DNA from: Dechloromonas sp.
Lineage (GTDB): Bacteria; Pseudomonadota; Gammaproteobacteria; Burkholderiales; Rhodocyclaceae
Assembly (NCBI GenBank): GCA_028689015.1
Contig: JAQTXC010000018.1
Coordinates: 1-49,064, forward strand
DNA: 49,064 nt
Reading direction: 5' to 3'
A model generated the notes under the pieces. The model had not been told where the DNA came from and did not search any database. It saw nothing but the letters and a program-made list of their open reading frames with translations. The position numbers were made by a program, and so were the translations under genes. Below, piece after piece: positions 15,873-25,400 of the stretch (the first letter of the stretch is position 1; each line of letters starts with the position of its first letter).

Positions 15873-17267
15873 ATGAAGCCTGTTCGCACCCGTTTTGCCC
15901 CCAGCCCCACCGGTTTTCTGCATATCGGCGGCGCCCGCACGGCGCTCTTCTCCTGGGCCTACGCCCGCCGTCACGGTGGTCAGTTCATCCTGCGCATTGA
16001 AGATACCGATGTCGCGCGCTCCACGCCCGAAGCCGTGCAGGCCATTCTTGATGGCATGACCTGGCTGGAACTGACGCACGACGAAGGTCCTTTCTATCAA
16101 ATGCAGCGCATGGATCGCTACAAGGAAGTCATCCAGCACATGCTGGCTGCCGGTACGGCCTACCACTGCTACACAACGCGTGAAGAACTGGACGCACTGC
16201 GCGCCGAACAAGAAGCAAAAAAGGAAAAGCCCCGTTACGACGGCCGCTGGCGCCCGGAAGCCGGCAAGACCCTGCCGCCCCCACCCGCCAACCAGGCCCC
16301 GGTCATCCGCTTCAAAAACCCCAAGGAGGGCGTCGTTGCCTGGAACGACGCGGTCAAAGGCCGTATCGAGATTGCCAATGCCGAACTCGATGATCTGATC
16401 ATCGCCCGCGCCGATGGCACCCCAACCTATAACTTCTGCGTCTGCGTCGATGATTGGGACATGGGCATCAGCCACGTCATTCGCGGCGACGATCACGTTA
16501 ATAACACACCGCGCCAGATCAACATTCTCCAGGCGCTCGGCGCCGAAGTACCGACCTATGCCCACCTGTCGATGATTCTCGGCGACGACGGCGCCAAGCT
16601 CTCCAAGCGCCACGGCGCAGTCTCGGTCATGCAGTATGACGACGAAGGCTTTCTGCCTGAAGCGGTCATCAACTACCTGGCCCGCCTTGGCTGGTCACAC
16701 GGCGACGACGAAGTCTTTTCCCGTAAGCAGTTCATCGAATGGTTCGACCTCGACCACATCACCGCCTCGGCTGCGCAATTCAACACCGACAAACTATTGT
16801 GGCTAAACCAGCATTACATGAAGCAACTGCCAGCCACTGAACTGGCCGCCCGGGTCAAACCACGTCTTGCCGCCCGCGGCATCCACACGGATGCTGGCCC
16901 CAGCCTGGAAAAAGCCGTCGCCCTGTACGTCGACCGCAGCAATACGCTCAACACCCTGACCGAAGCGCTGACTGCCTGCTACCAACCAGCCAATCCAACG
17001 TCCGAATTGCTGGCCCAGCACCTCACTGACGAGATCAGACCAGCACTGGCCGATTTTTCAGCCCGCATCAGCACGGTAGACTGGACCCAGCCAGCCATTG
17101 CCGCGCTGATCAAGGAAATAGTCGGCAAACATGCCCTGAAAATGCCCAAACTGGCCATGCCGCTGCGCGTTCTCTTGCTTGGCCAGACCCAGACCCCCTC
17201 AGTCGATGCGGTCATCGAACTACTAGGCCGCCAACGTGTTTTGGCCGCTTTGCAAAAAATAGCTTAA
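15873..17267 (+). CDS. gltX: Glutamyl-tRNA synthetase
   Basis: GltX charges tRNA-Glu with glutamate in the cytoplasm. The product has 464 residues, normal length. The class I signatures are present: [20 protein letters not shown] near the N-terminus (HIGH-type motif HIGG) and the KLSKRHG motif near residue 250. Other conserved stretches are [29 protein letters not shown] and [15 protein letters not shown]. The C-terminal 150 residues form the anticodon-binding domain. No obvious ribosome site precedes the ATG. Two copies of its substrate tRNA-Glu lie just downstream. A TAGAAT at 15827-15832 could be a -10 element, but no matching -35 is visible. Confidence 0.97.
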   Translation: MKPVRTRFAPSPTGFLHIGGARTALFSWAYARRHGGQFILRIEDTDVARSTPEAVQAILDGMTWLELTHDEGPFYQMQRMDRYKEVIQHMLAAGTAYHCYTTREELDALRAEQEAKKEKPRYDGRWRPEAGKTLPPPPANQAPVIRFKNPKEGVVAWNDAVKGRIEIANAELDDLIIARADGTPTYNFCVCVDDWDMGISHVIRGDDHVNNTPRQINILQALGAEVPTYAHLSMILGDDGAKLSKRHGAVSVMQYDDEGFLPEAVINYLARLGWSHGDDEVFSRKQFIEWFDLDHITASAAQFNTDKLLWLNQHYMKQLPATELAARVKPRLAARGIHTDAGPSLEKAVALYVDRSNTLNTLTEALTACYQPANPTSELLAQHLTDEIRPALADFSARISTVDWTQPAIAALIKEIVGKHALKMPKLAMPLRVLLLGQTQTPSVDAVIELLGRQRVLAALQKIA

Positions 17268-17283
17268 AAAACGGAGAATCTTC

Positions 17284-17312
17284 TTTACAAGCCAAAAAAC
17301 GCTCTCTATAAT
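17284..17312 (+). promoter_or_regulatory. Promoter of the tRNA cluster
   Basis: TTTACA (17284-17289) and TATAAT (17307-17312) are separated by 17 bases, close to the sigma-70 consensus. GCGGCC directly follows the -10 element, a GC-rich discriminator typical of stringent control. The first tRNA begins 18 bases downstream. Confidence 0.85.
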
Positions 17313-17330
17313 GCGGCCTTCTTTCGAAGC

Positions 17331-17406
<76 letters not shown>

Positions 17407-17428
17407 AGCTCGAGAGAAGATAGTCCGG

Positions 17429-17504
17429 GTCCCCATCGTCTAGAGGCCTAGGACACCGCCCTTTCACGGCGGTAACTGGGGTTCGAATCCCCATGGGGAC
17501 GCCA
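17429..17504 (+). tRNA. tRNA-Glu (anticodon TTC), copy 1
   Basis: A complete cloverleaf with acceptor GTCCCCA/TGGGGAC, anticodon TTC in CCCTTTCACGG, discriminator G and an encoded CCA end. Confidence 0.95.
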
Positions 17505-17528
17505 AGGTTTTAGTTGTAAAAGTTTTGC

Positions 17529-17605
17529 GGAGTGGTAGTTCAGTTGGTTAGAATACCGGCCTGTCACGCCGGGGGTCGCGGGTTCGAGCCCCGTCCACTC
17601 CGCCA
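17529..17605 (+). tRNA. tRNA-Asp (anticodon GTC), copy 1
   Basis: A complete cloverleaf with acceptor GGAGTGG/CCACTCC, anticodon GTC in CCTGTCACG, discriminator G and an encoded CCA end. The T-loop reads TTCGAGC here, whereas copy 2 has TTCGAGT. Confidence 0.95.
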
Positions 17606-17641
17606 ATTGATTGAGTAGTATGGTTCGGCTGTCTCTCAAAT

Positions 17642-17717
<76 letters not shown>

Positions 17718-17751
17718 GGCGCCGAACCGAAAGATGTAGATTCAAGTCCGG

Positions 17752-17827
17752 GTCCCCATCGTCTAGAGGCCTAGGACACCGCCCTTTCACGGCGGTAACT
17801 GGGGTTCGAATCCCCATGGGGACGCCA
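17752..17827 (+). tRNA. tRNA-Glu (anticodon TTC), copy 2
   Basis: Identical in sequence to copy 1 at 17429, with an encoded CCA end. The bases just before it (AGTCCGG) are also shared with copy 1. Confidence 0.95.
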
Positions 17828-17852
17828 AGGTTTTTGTAGTAAAGGTTTATGC

Positions 17853-17929
17853 GGAGTGGTAGTTCAGTTGGTTAGAATACCGGCCTGTCACGCCGGGGGT
17901 CGCGGGTTCGAGTCCCGTCCACTCCGCCA
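17853..17929 (+). tRNA. tRNA-Asp (anticodon GTC), copy 2
   Basis: Same cloverleaf as copy 1 at 17529, with one base difference at the end of the T-loop (T here, C in copy 1). The CCA end is encoded. Confidence 0.95.
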
Positions 17930-17943
17930 ACTCGTTGTAAAAA

Positions 17944-17968
17944 AACCGCCTGGTGGCGGTTTTTTTTT
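17944..17968 (+). terminator. Terminator of the tRNA cluster
   Basis: AACCGCC (17944-17950) pairs with GGCGGTT (17955-17961) around TGGT and is followed by an uninterrupted T-run. It ends the six-tRNA transcript. Confidence 0.93.
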
Positions 17969-18078
17969 GCCGCTGGCTACGGGCGATTGTTTCGGGATCG
18001 GTTTAATGACTCAGCAAATACAGCCCGAATTTGGCATCCTCCCCACTATTACAAAGTGCATCCCCTGCTGGAACGACG

Positions 18079-19437
18079 ATGCCACTTGAGGTGCGCCGCT
18101 ATCGATTCCCGTTGCGCCAGGGCTTGCTACTCGCCCTGAGCATTTTACTGTGCCCCCTCGCCGCCCATGCCGATGACACCCTCAATGGCAATGGCTTGAG
18201 CATCCACGAGCTGCCGCCGACGCTGGAAGTTGCCAGTACCATCGACCTGACGATCTCGCCTGATAGCTTGTGGGAACGGATTCGCAACGGCTTCGGGATG
18301 ACCAACCTGAACGACGATCTGGTCCTGCACTATCAGCAGTGGTATCAAAATCGTCCCGAAGGCCTGCGTCGCATGATCGAACGCAGTCGCCCCTATCTGC
18401 GCTACATCGTCGATGAGCTGGAAATGCGCGGCATGCCGACCGAACTGGCCCTGCTGCCGATGGTCGAGAGCTCATTCAACCCAATGGCCTATTCACGCGC
18501 CCATGCCTCCGGGCTGTGGCAATTCATTCCGGCCACCGGCAAGCGCTTCAATCTGGAACAGAACTGGTGGCGTGACGAGCGGCGAGATGTCGTCGCATCA
18601 ACCAATGCCGCGCTCGATTACCTGCAAACCATTTACGAAATGCACGGTGACTGGCATCTGGCGCTGGCCTCATACAACTGGGGTGAGGGCGCGGTCAAAC
18701 GGGCGATCGAGAAAAACGAAGCACGCGGCCTGCCGACCGATTACCCCAATCTGAAAATGCCAAACGAAACGCGGCACTACGTCCCCAAGCTGCAAGCCCT
18801 GAAGAACATCCTGGGCAATCCATTACTGCTCAGTCGCCTCGGACTCCCGGATTTAGCCAACGAGCCTTATTTCACCACCTACGAAACGCGGCGGCCGATG
18901 GATGTGGCCACGGCAGCACGGCTAGCCAACATCAGCCTGGAAGAATTCCAGCGCCTCAACCCGGCGCACAATCGGCCGATCATGAAGCCGGAAACGTCGC
19001 TGGTTCTGCCAGCCGACAAGATGGAAACCTTCAATACCAATTTGCGCCAGCACACCGCGCCGCTGACCCAATGGCAAGCCTATACCGTGCATGCACCGGA
19101 ACGGGCCGACCAGATTGCCAGTCGGTTTGGTGTGAGCACGGCCGAATTGATTCGTGCCAATAGCCTGCCGGGTAATGTCCGCCTGGCGGCCGGCTCCAAG
19201 TTACTGGTCCCGGGCGGCGGCGATGGCGACAGTCTGAAAGGTCTGCTGGCGGTTGACGCCTTGCCCGCCATCGTTCAGCCCGAACCCCGCGCGCTCAGAA
19301 AAGGTCGGGCGAGCCAGGGAGGCAGCCAGAAGAAAACCAGTGCCATCAAACCACGCTCGGCCACGCCGAAAGCGGTCAGCGCCAAAAAGACTCCGGCCAA
19401 GAAGCCTGCACCGGCCAAACCCAAAAAGCGTTCATAG
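18079..19437 (+). CDS. mltD: Membrane-bound lytic transglycosylase D
   Basis: MltD cleaves peptidoglycan glycan strands in the periplasm, leaving 1,6-anhydro ends. The protein has 452 residues. Residues 1-31 form a signal peptide ending in AAHA. I see no clear lipobox, unlike E. coli MltD. The transglycosylase domain (about 90-270) includes LALLPMVESSFNPMAYSRA, which holds the catalytic glutamate, then ASGLWQFIPATGKRF and ALASYNWGEGAVKRAI. Two LysM-like segments follow, the clearer one being YTVHAPERADQIASRFGVST. The tail is strongly basic (Lys/Ala/Pro repeats). An ATG at 18031 is in frame but would bury the signal peptide. The stop overlaps the end of the convergent transporter gene by six bases. 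Confidence 0.92.
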   Translation: MPLEVRRYRFPLRQGLLLALSILLCPLAAHADDTLNGNGLSIHELPPTLEVASTIDLTISPDSLWERIRNGFGMTNLNDDLVLHYQQWYQNRPEGLRRMIERSRPYLRYIVDELEMRGMPTELALLPMVESSFNPMAYSRAHASGLWQFIPATGKRFNLEQNWWRDERRDVVASTNAALDYLQTIYEMHGDWHLALASYNWGEGAVKRAIEKNEARGLPTDYPNLKMPNETRHYVPKLQALKNILGNPLLLSRLGLPDLANEPYFTTYETRRPMDVATAARLANISLEEFQRLNPAHNRPIMKPETSLVLPADKMETFNTNLRQHTAPLTQWQAYTVHAPERADQIASRFGVSTAELIRANSLPGNVRLAAGSKLLVPGGGDGDSLKGLLAVDALPAIVQPEPRALRKGRASQGGSQKKTSAIKPRSATPKAVSAKKTPAKKPAPAKPKKRS

Positions 19438-21405
19438 TGGAAAGTGGCAGTTGACCGTGTGCGTTGCCGAGCGTGCAGTCCCGCTCGGGTAATCCTGCCG
19501 GCAACGCTCACTGGCCTGCGGGCAACGCGGGTGAAAGTGACAGCCACTGGGCGGCCGGGCCGGTGACGGCGTTTCTCCCGGCAAACGGATGCGCTGGCGG
19601 GCTAGCGCCAGCCGCGGTGCCGGCACCGCCGACAACAAGGCCTGCGTGTAGGGATGCGCCGGCCGGCTCAGTACCTCGTCGGCCCGCCCCTGTTCGACAA
19701 TCCGCCCGAGATACATGACAGCGATGTCGTGTGCCAGATAATCGACCACGGCAAAGTTATGGGTGATGAACAGGTAGGCCACCCCCAGATCGGCCTGCAA
19801 TTGTTTGAGCAAATTGAGAATCTGCGCCTGCACCGAGACATCCAGCGCCGAGGTCGGCTCATCGCAGATCAACAAGGCCGGCTGCACCGCTAGCGCACGG
19901 GCAATAGCAATCCGCTGCCGTTGACCACCGGAAAATTCGTGTGGATACCGGTCAACCGTATCGGCCGGCAAGCCGACTTGCACCAGCAGGCGGGTCAGTG
20001 CCGCCGCCGTTTCATTTCCTTTGCCCCGAGCATCAACCCGCATGCCTTCAAGAATAATTTCGCCGATGCGCAAACGCGGGTTCAGCGAGGCGAAGGGGTC
20101 CTGGAAAATCATCTGCAGCGGTCGCCGTGCCTTGCGCAGGGCGGCACCCTGCAAGGCCTCAAGCGGCTGCCCGGCCAGGCGTACCTGCCCCGCCGTCGGT
20201 TTGATCAATTGCAGCACGGCCTTCCCCACCGTGGTCTTGCCGCAACCGGATTCACCGACCAGCGCCAGCGTCCGTCCCGGCGAAATGCGCAACGAAACCC
20301 CGTCGACCGCGCGAACATGGCCGACCGTCCGTTGCCAGAACCCCTGGCGAATCGGAAAGTGCACTTTCAGCCCGTCGACCGCAAGATAAGGCGGCTTGAC
20401 GGCTGATTCCGTTTCATCCGCATCACCCGTCTGCATCGGCATGGCCGCCGCCCCCTGCCAATGGCAGCGCACGACATGGCCGGCCGTCACCTCACGCCAG
20501 GCCGGCGCCTCGGCCCGACAGACGGCCATGACCTGCGGACAACGCTCGGCAAAGCGGCAACCCGCCGGCATCGCTGCCAAGGCGGGCACCTGGCCGGGAA
20601 TCGTCGCCAATGCCATGCCCCGCCGCGCCACATCGGGCAGCGCCGCAAAAAGCGCCTGGGTATAAGGATGGCGCGGCTGAGCGAAGAAATCCTCACGACT
20701 CGCCACCTCGACCAGTTCGCCCGCGTACATGACGCCAATCCGCTGCGCCATGCGGGCGACGACACCGAGGTCGTGCGTGATCAACAACATGCCCATGCCA
20801 CGGTCGACCTGCAATTGGGCCAATAAATCGAGAATTTGCGCCTGGACGGTGACATCCAGAGCCGTCGTCGGTTCGTCGGCAATCAGCAAGTCTGGCTCGC
20901 CAGCCAGGGCGATGGCGATCATCACCCGCTGCTTCATGCCGCCAGACAACTGAAAAGGATATTCGTCCAGCCGCCGTTCGGGATCGGCAATCCCCACCTG
21001 GCGCAGCAAATCGACCATGCGCGCGCTTGCGGCAGGGCCAGACAGCGCCTGATGCTGCTGCAGCACCTCGGCGATCTGCCGGCCAACGGTCAGCACGGGG
21101 TTCAGGCTGGTTGCCGGCTCCTGAAAGATCATCGCCATCCGCCCACCGCGATAAGCCCGCATCTGCGCTTCGGACAGGGCGAGCAGTTCCTCGCCATCCA
21201 ACCGAATGCTGCCGCCGACAAGGCGTCCGGCCGCCGGCAACAGGCGCATCAAGCCCTGCGCAGTGGCCGATTTGCCGCAGCCGGATTCGCCGAGCAGGGC
21301 GAAGGTCTCACCGCGGGAGATGGCGAAGGAAATACCGTCGACCGCCAACAAAGTTTGCGGGCCGGCGGTAAAACCCAGGCGAAGATCGTGAACTTCGAGC
21401 ATCAA
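19432..21405 (-). CDS. yejF: Peptide ABC transporter, fused double ATP-binding protein (YejF type)
   Basis: This 657-residue protein joins two ATPase domains of the oligopeptide transporter family. The first half has [24 protein letters not shown] and [12 protein letters not shown]. The second has [29 protein letters not shown] and [12 protein letters not shown]. Each half ends with the OppD/OppF-type region ([27 protein letters not shown]), and cysteine-bearing segments ([30 protein letters not shown]) follow. It powers import by the two permeases encoded upstream, whose frames overlap by four bases. It is longer than E. coli YejF because both C-terminal extensions are kept. Confidence 0.9.
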   Translation of the reverse strand: MMLEVHDLRLGFTAGPQTLLAVDGISFAISRGETFALLGESGCGKSATAQGLMRLLPAAGRLVGGSIRLDGEELLALSEAQMRAYRGGRMAMIFQEPATSLNPVLTVGRQIAEVLQQHQALSGPAASARMVDLLRQVGIADPERRLDEYPFQLSGGMKQRVMIAIALAGEPDLLIADEPTTALDVTVQAQILDLLAQLQVDRGMGMLLITHDLGVVARMAQRIGVMYAGELVEVASREDFFAQPRHPYTQALFAALPDVARRGMALATIPGQVPALAAMPAGCRFAERCPQVMAVCRAEAPAWREVTAGHVVRCHWQGAAAMPMQTGDADETESAVKPPYLAVDGLKVHFPIRQGFWQRTVGHVRAVDGVSLRISPGRTLALVGESGCGKTTVGKAVLQLIKPTAGQVRLAGQPLEALQGAALRKARRPLQMIFQDPFASLNPRLRIGEIILEGMRVDARGKGNETAAALTRLLVQVGLPADTVDRYPHEFSGGQRQRIAIARALAVQPALLICDEPTSALDVSVQAQILNLLKQLQADLGVAYLFITHNFAVVDYLAHDIAVMYLGRIVEQGRADEVLSRPAHPYTQALLSAVPAPRLALARQRIRLPGETPSPARPPSGCHFHPRCPQASERCRQDYPSGTARSATHTVNCHFPL

Positions 21406-22787
21406 GCAGCCCTCGGGTCAAAGGCGTCGCGGATGGCATCGGCGAACAGGTTGGCGGCAAGCACAAGAATGAACATGGCGGAGAAGGCCGCCGCCAGCGA
21501 CCACCAGACGACGGGCTCGCGACCGAGTTCCATTCGTGCATTGTTGATCATCGTGCCAAAGCTGGTCATCGTCGGATCGACACCGATGCCGACGTAGGAC
21601 AGCACCGCTTCAGCCAGCACCAGCCCGGAAAAGTCCATGACCAGGGCAATAATGACGATATGCATCAGGTTGGGCAGGATATGGCGACCGATGATGCGTG
21701 TGCTCGACACGCCAAAAGCCTGTGCCGCCTGGATGTACTCCAACTCACGTAGTTTCAGCGTCTCACCGCGCAGCAGCCGACACAAACCCGTCCAACTGGT
21801 GATGCCGAGAATGAAACACAAGGCCAGCAAACGCAGGTCGGCCCGCTCGGCGGCCGTGGCAAACCACGCGGGATGCGTGTCGATCACCACCTGCATCATC
21901 AGGACAGCAGCGGCGATCAGCAGCACGCCGGGAATCGAGTTGAGCACGGTATAGACATACTGGATGACATCATCGACCCAGCCCCGGAAATAACCGGCGA
22001 CGATGCCGAGCAGCACGGCCAGCGGCAACATGACCAGAGTCGTCACCAAGCCGATGATCAGCGCCGTGCGCACACTCTTGAGGATTTGGTACAGCACGTC
22101 CTGGCCAACTTTGTCGGTGCCGAAGACATGGTACTGGCCGGACAGCGAGAACACCGGCACGGCGACCAGCAGCAATACCCCCAGCGTCGCCAGCACAGCA
22201 CTCCAGGCAAAAGCGGTTTCGCCGCGCCAGATTTTTCGCCAGCCTGCGCCGTTGACCGTGGACGCGACGACAGCCACCACGGCCAACCAGCCCAAAAAGG
22301 CCAGGACGACAGCCCGGAAGGTGGTGAAAGCAATATCGGCCAAGCGTTCATTCTCCCGCTCACCCAGATGCAGACCACCGTGTTTGAGGCGCGGGTAATC
22401 GCGCTGTGCACCGCCCCCCGGTTGATCCAGGGTCTCCTTGGCATAGAGACGGCTGGCCAACGGCGCTGAATAGGTTTTTTCATTCCGGGTCCGCAAGGGC
22501 GTGGCCAGGGCATCGAGCACCGACAAAACCTCGATGGCGTAACGGATCGGCTCCCCTGGCTTGCCATCGAGCGCCACCCGGTAATGCAGCGAGTCAAGCA
22601 AGCCGATGCCGACGAAGGCCAGCAGCACGGTGGCCGAGGCCATGCCGATACGGTTAGCACCAACCCGCTGCCAGGCCACTCGCAAAGGCGGCGAACGGGC
22701 GATCAGCCCCCCCAGCGCCAGGCCGGCCGCCAAGAGCAGCCAAACCAGCCCATCCGACCACAGAATGACCAGTTGCCAGCCGTTCAT
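21402..22787 (-). CDS. yejE: Peptide ABC transporter permease (YejE type)
   Basis: The inner-membrane permease has 461 residues. A hydrophobic N-terminal segment is followed by a large periplasmic insert (about residues 70-155, with SAPLASRLYAKETLDQPGGG), typical of YejE. Further membrane helices include VRTALIIGLVTTLVMLPLAV and MDFSGLVLAEAVLSYVGIGV. The permease coupling motif is in the region ELEYIQAAQAFGVSSTRIIGRHILPNL. The gene overlaps both the upstream yejB-like and the downstream ATPase gene by four bases, forming one operon. Confidence 0.9.
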   Translation of the reverse strand: MNGWQLVILWSDGLVWLLLAAGLALGGLIARSPPLRVAWQRVGANRIGMASATVLLAFVGIGLLDSLHYRVALDGKPGEPIRYAIEVLSVLDALATPLRTRNEKTYSAPLASRLYAKETLDQPGGGAQRDYPRLKHGGLHLGERENERLADIAFTTFRAVVLAFLGWLAVVAVVASTVNGAGWRKIWRGETAFAWSAVLATLGVLLLVAVPVFSLSGQYHVFGTDKVGQDVLYQILKSVRTALIIGLVTTLVMLPLAVLLGIVAGYFRGWVDDVIQYVYTVLNSIPGVLLIAAAVLMMQVVIDTHPAWFATAAERADLRLLALCFILGITSWTGLCRLLRGETLKLRELEYIQAAQAFGVSSTRIIGRHILPNLMHIVIIALVMDFSGLVLAEAVLSYVGIGVDPTMTSFGTMINNARMELGREPVVWWSLAAAFSAMFILVLAANLFADAIRDAFDPRAA

Positions 22788-23761
22788 GAGAAACGTATCC
22801 GTGGATCAACCAGCGTATAGGAAATATCGGTCAGGATCAGTCCGATGATGTAGAGCACGGCACCAATGAATACCATGGCGCGGACAACCGCAAAATCCTG
22901 CGCATTGATCGCATCGATGGTGTAACTACCGAGGCCTGGGATGCCGAAAAAAGATTCGGTCAGCAGTGAGCCCATGAATAACAGCGGAATGACCACGACC
23001 ACGCCGGTCAGGATGGGGATCATGGCATTGCGCAAGATGTGGCGGAAGAAAACCAGCGTTTCCGGCAAGCCCTTGGCGCGGGCCGTGCGGACGTAATCCT
23101 TGCTGACCTCCTCAAGAAAAATGGTGCGATACCAGCGCGTTGACGAACCGATGCCGGAAATGACGCCAATGAACACCGGCAACACCAGAAAGCGCCAGGC
23201 ATCCAGGCCGTCACCAAAGCCGGAAATCGGCACCAGCTTCCACACCTTGGCGATCAGATACTGTCCGCCGATGATGTAGAACAGACCTGAAATCGACATC
23301 ATCGCCACACACAGGACGACGCCCCAGACGTCGAGCGCGGTGGCGCGAAAGAAAGCCAGCAATAAAGCAAAACTGACGGTCACGAACAAACCCAGCATGA
23401 ACGTCGGCAAGGCAATGGCCAGCGATGGCCCCATGCGGGCGCCGATTTCGCGGGCGATGTCGCGGCCATCTTCGGCCCGGCCAAAGTCGCCGACAAACAT
23501 GCGGGCCGATTTATCGAAAAAAATGGTGTTGGTCACGGTCGACAGGCCGCTAGCGGCCAAATTGATGAACAGCGGCTTATCGTAACCACGCTCCGCTTTC
23601 CAGTGGGCAATCGCTTCCGGCGTCACCCGCTTGACCCCCAACTGCATGCGCGCCATGTCGTCCGGCGTGTTGACGATGAAGAACAGTGCAAACGTCAGTA
23701 GATTGACACCGATCAGAATCGGCAGGGCGTAGAACAGGCGGCGAAGAATGTAGGCAAGCAT
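22784..23761 (-). CDS. yejB: Peptide ABC transporter permease (YejB type)
   Basis: This is the first gene of the importer operon, encoding a 325-residue permease. It begins MLAYILRRLFYALPILIGVN, the usual first helix of the DppB/OppB class. The coupling loop is DYVRTARAKGLPETLVFFRH, and the last helices include YTIDAINAQDFAVVRAMVFI. An upstream in-frame ATG at 23800 would add 13 residues before the conserved start, so 23761 is chosen. YejABEF of enterobacteria takes up peptides, and in alphaproteobacteria Yej-type systems take up muropeptides. No gene for the periplasmic binding protein YejA lies next to it. Confidence 0.9.
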   Translation of the reverse strand: MLAYILRRLFYALPILIGVNLLTFALFFIVNTPDDMARMQLGVKRVTPEAIAHWKAERGYDKPLFINLAASGLSTVTNTIFFDKSARMFVGDFGRAEDGRDIAREIGARMGPSLAIALPTFMLGLFVTVSFALLLAFFRATALDVWGVVLCVAMMSISGLFYIIGGQYLIAKVWKLVPISGFGDGLDAWRFLVLPVFIGVISGIGSSTRWYRTIFLEEVSKDYVRTARAKGLPETLVFFRHILRNAMIPILTGVVVVIPLLFMGSLLTESFFGIPGLGSYTIDAINAQDFAVVRAMVFIGAVLYIIGLILTDISYTLVDPRIRFS

Positions 23762-23890
23762 TGGACCGATTATGCCAAGAGACGGCGCAGGATCAACCAT
23801 AATCCGCTACACCAGTCGACTAAGCCATCATGTTTCCTGAATACGAACAAGAGATACAATGCCCACTCAAATAGCCGTTGAGAGAACTCC

Positions 23891-24268
23891 ATGAACGCAA
23901 AATTTATAATTTCAGCAGGCGTCGCTGCTCTGGCTCTAAGCAGCAACATCAATGCGGGTGAAGAGACACACGCCAGTCGTGCCATCAGTGAATCGGGGCA
24001 AGCCAGCACTCACGCCAGCGCCAGTGCGGCGCATAGCATTGTAGCCTCTGGGCAAGTTGTATCAGCTGCAGCAGCGGTCCCGCTGTCAATTGGTGGCGCG
24101 GTTTTGGGATCCGCTGGTACTGCCAGTACAGCCGCTGCGCGGGACTCGATGCGAGCTCCCACCGCACCAATTGGTACTCCTTTGCACGTCACGGATGAGA
24201 CCGTCACGGTCATCCCGCCTAATGAGGCGCTGAAGAAACAACGCTCGCTCAAAGGCGAAACTATTTAA
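23891..24268 (+). CDS. Small secreted protein, partner of the DUF2145-type gene
   Basis: I do not recognise a named family in this 125-residue protein. Residues 1-22 form a signal peptide (SAGVAALALSSNINAG). The mature part is rich in alanine and serine, with a glycine-rich hydrophobic stretch around residues 55-75 (VSAAAAVPLSIGGAVLGSAG) that could touch a membrane. The C-terminal third is polar. It has no cysteines in the mature part and no obvious catalytic motif. It lies 28 bases upstream of the DUF2145-type gene in the same orientation, which suggests a functional pair. Confidence 0.7.
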   Translation: MNAKFIISAGVAALALSSNINAGEETHASRAISESGQASTHASASAAHSIVASGQVVSAAAAVPLSIGGAVLGSAGTASTAAARDSMRAPTAPIGTPLHVTDETVTVIPPNEALKKQRSLKGETI

Positions 24269-24296
24269 ATACACCATCTCAAATCAAGCCAACATC

Positions 24297-25091
24297 ATGC
24301 GATTCAAACTCCTGCTCATCATTTTGTCCTCACTGGCTTTTCCCGCCGTGGCGGCCGGCGGCTTCAGCTCCAGTAGCAGTCAAGCGACGGAACAGGCACA
24401 TTTCAAACCTGAGGAAATCATCTTCTTTGCCAAGAAGGTCGAGAAAGCCATGGCGGAGAAAGGCGCACGCGTTGCCATATTAGCCAGAATGGGCCGCCCA
24501 CCCGCCGAGTTACCCGAGGGGATGCACTTTACTCACGTCGGATTTGCAATCTATTCCGAGATTACCAAAAGCGATGGCCAGAAGATTCCTGGATACGCGA
24601 TCTACAACCTCTACCAAAAAGACGACAAGCCGGATGTCAGTAATCTGGTGCAAGACTACCCCGTCGATTTCTTTGCCGGTGTTGCGAAACTCGAAGCTGG
24701 AATTCTTATCCCCTCTCCTGAACTACAAGCTCGGCTACTCGAGGTCATTTCGTCACCGACCTATCAGGAGCTACACGATCCAAATTACTCGGTAATTGCC
24801 AACCCATTCACACTAGGCAGGCAGAATTGCACCGAGTTCACGCTGGATGTCATCAATGCAGCGATCTACCAAACCAAAGACATCAACATCATAAAAGCTA
24901 ACGAAAAAGCATATTTCGAAGCCCAACCGGTCAACGTTAATCCGTTTAAGTTGATCCTGGGAAGCATGTTCTCAGCTGAAGTATCCACTTCCGACCAACC
25001 TGGGCCACCAGTCACTGCGACCTTCGAAAAACTAGTGTCTTATCTGCATAAATACGACGTTGGATCGCAATCGCTGACAATTCTGCCCTGA
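24297..25091 (+). CDS. Secreted DUF2145-type protein, possible permuted papain-like amidase
   Basis: The product (264 residues) has a signal peptide (LLLIILSSLAFPAVAA) followed by a serine-rich segment. I place it in DUF2145, an uncharacterised periplasmic family. Two stretches stand out: MHFTHVGFAIYSE (His near residue 83) and GRQNCTEFTLDVINA (Cys near residue 179). A histidine before the cysteine is the order seen in circularly permuted papain-like (NlpC-type) enzymes, so amidase or peptidase activity is possible. That is inference. The neighbouring small secreted gene and nearby cell-wall enzymes fit a role at the envelope. No ribosome site is clear. Confidence 0.75.
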   Translation: MRFKLLLIILSSLAFPAVAAGGFSSSSSQATEQAHFKPEEIIFFAKKVEKAMAEKGARVAILARMGRPPAELPEGMHFTHVGFAIYSEITKSDGQKIPGYAIYNLYQKDDKPDVSNLVQDYPVDFFAGVAKLEAGILIPSPELQARLLEVISSPTYQELHDPNYSVIANPFTLGRQNCTEFTLDVINAAIYQTKDINIIKANEKAYFEAQPVNVNPFKLILGSMFSAEVSTSDQPGPPVTATFEKLVSYLHKYDVGSQSLTILP

Positions 25092-25245
25092 ACCTTCAGG
25101 TATTAAGCAATAGATTAGACCCAGACCGCGTATTTCGATCAGATCAGTCTGTGTTCGATGTTCGATGTTTCGAGCTTTGTGGTCCCGCCACGTGCGCTAA
25201 CGCAAACCGGTGAACAACAGGCACACCAATTCAAAATCAAACAGG

Positions 25246-25276
25246 CGAAAAAAAGCCCGCTGCAATCACGGGCTTG
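25246..25276 (-). terminator. Terminator of tRNA-Ser
   Basis: On the minus strand AAGCCCG pairs with CGGGCTT (25269-25275 and 25253-25259), followed by a T-run. It lies just downstream of tRNA-Ser. The rest of 25092-25245 holds nothing I can identify. Confidence 0.88.
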
Positions 25277-25285
25277 TTTGGGTGC

Positions 25286-25373
<88 letters not shown>

Positions 25374-25400
25374 GCAGCGAGCGAGATAATAGCACAGGAA

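Noticed and set aside
23833-23860. Promoter (TTTCCT, TACAAT) before the small secreted gene
   Set aside because: The -35 element matches only three of six positions, so it is not listed as a feature.
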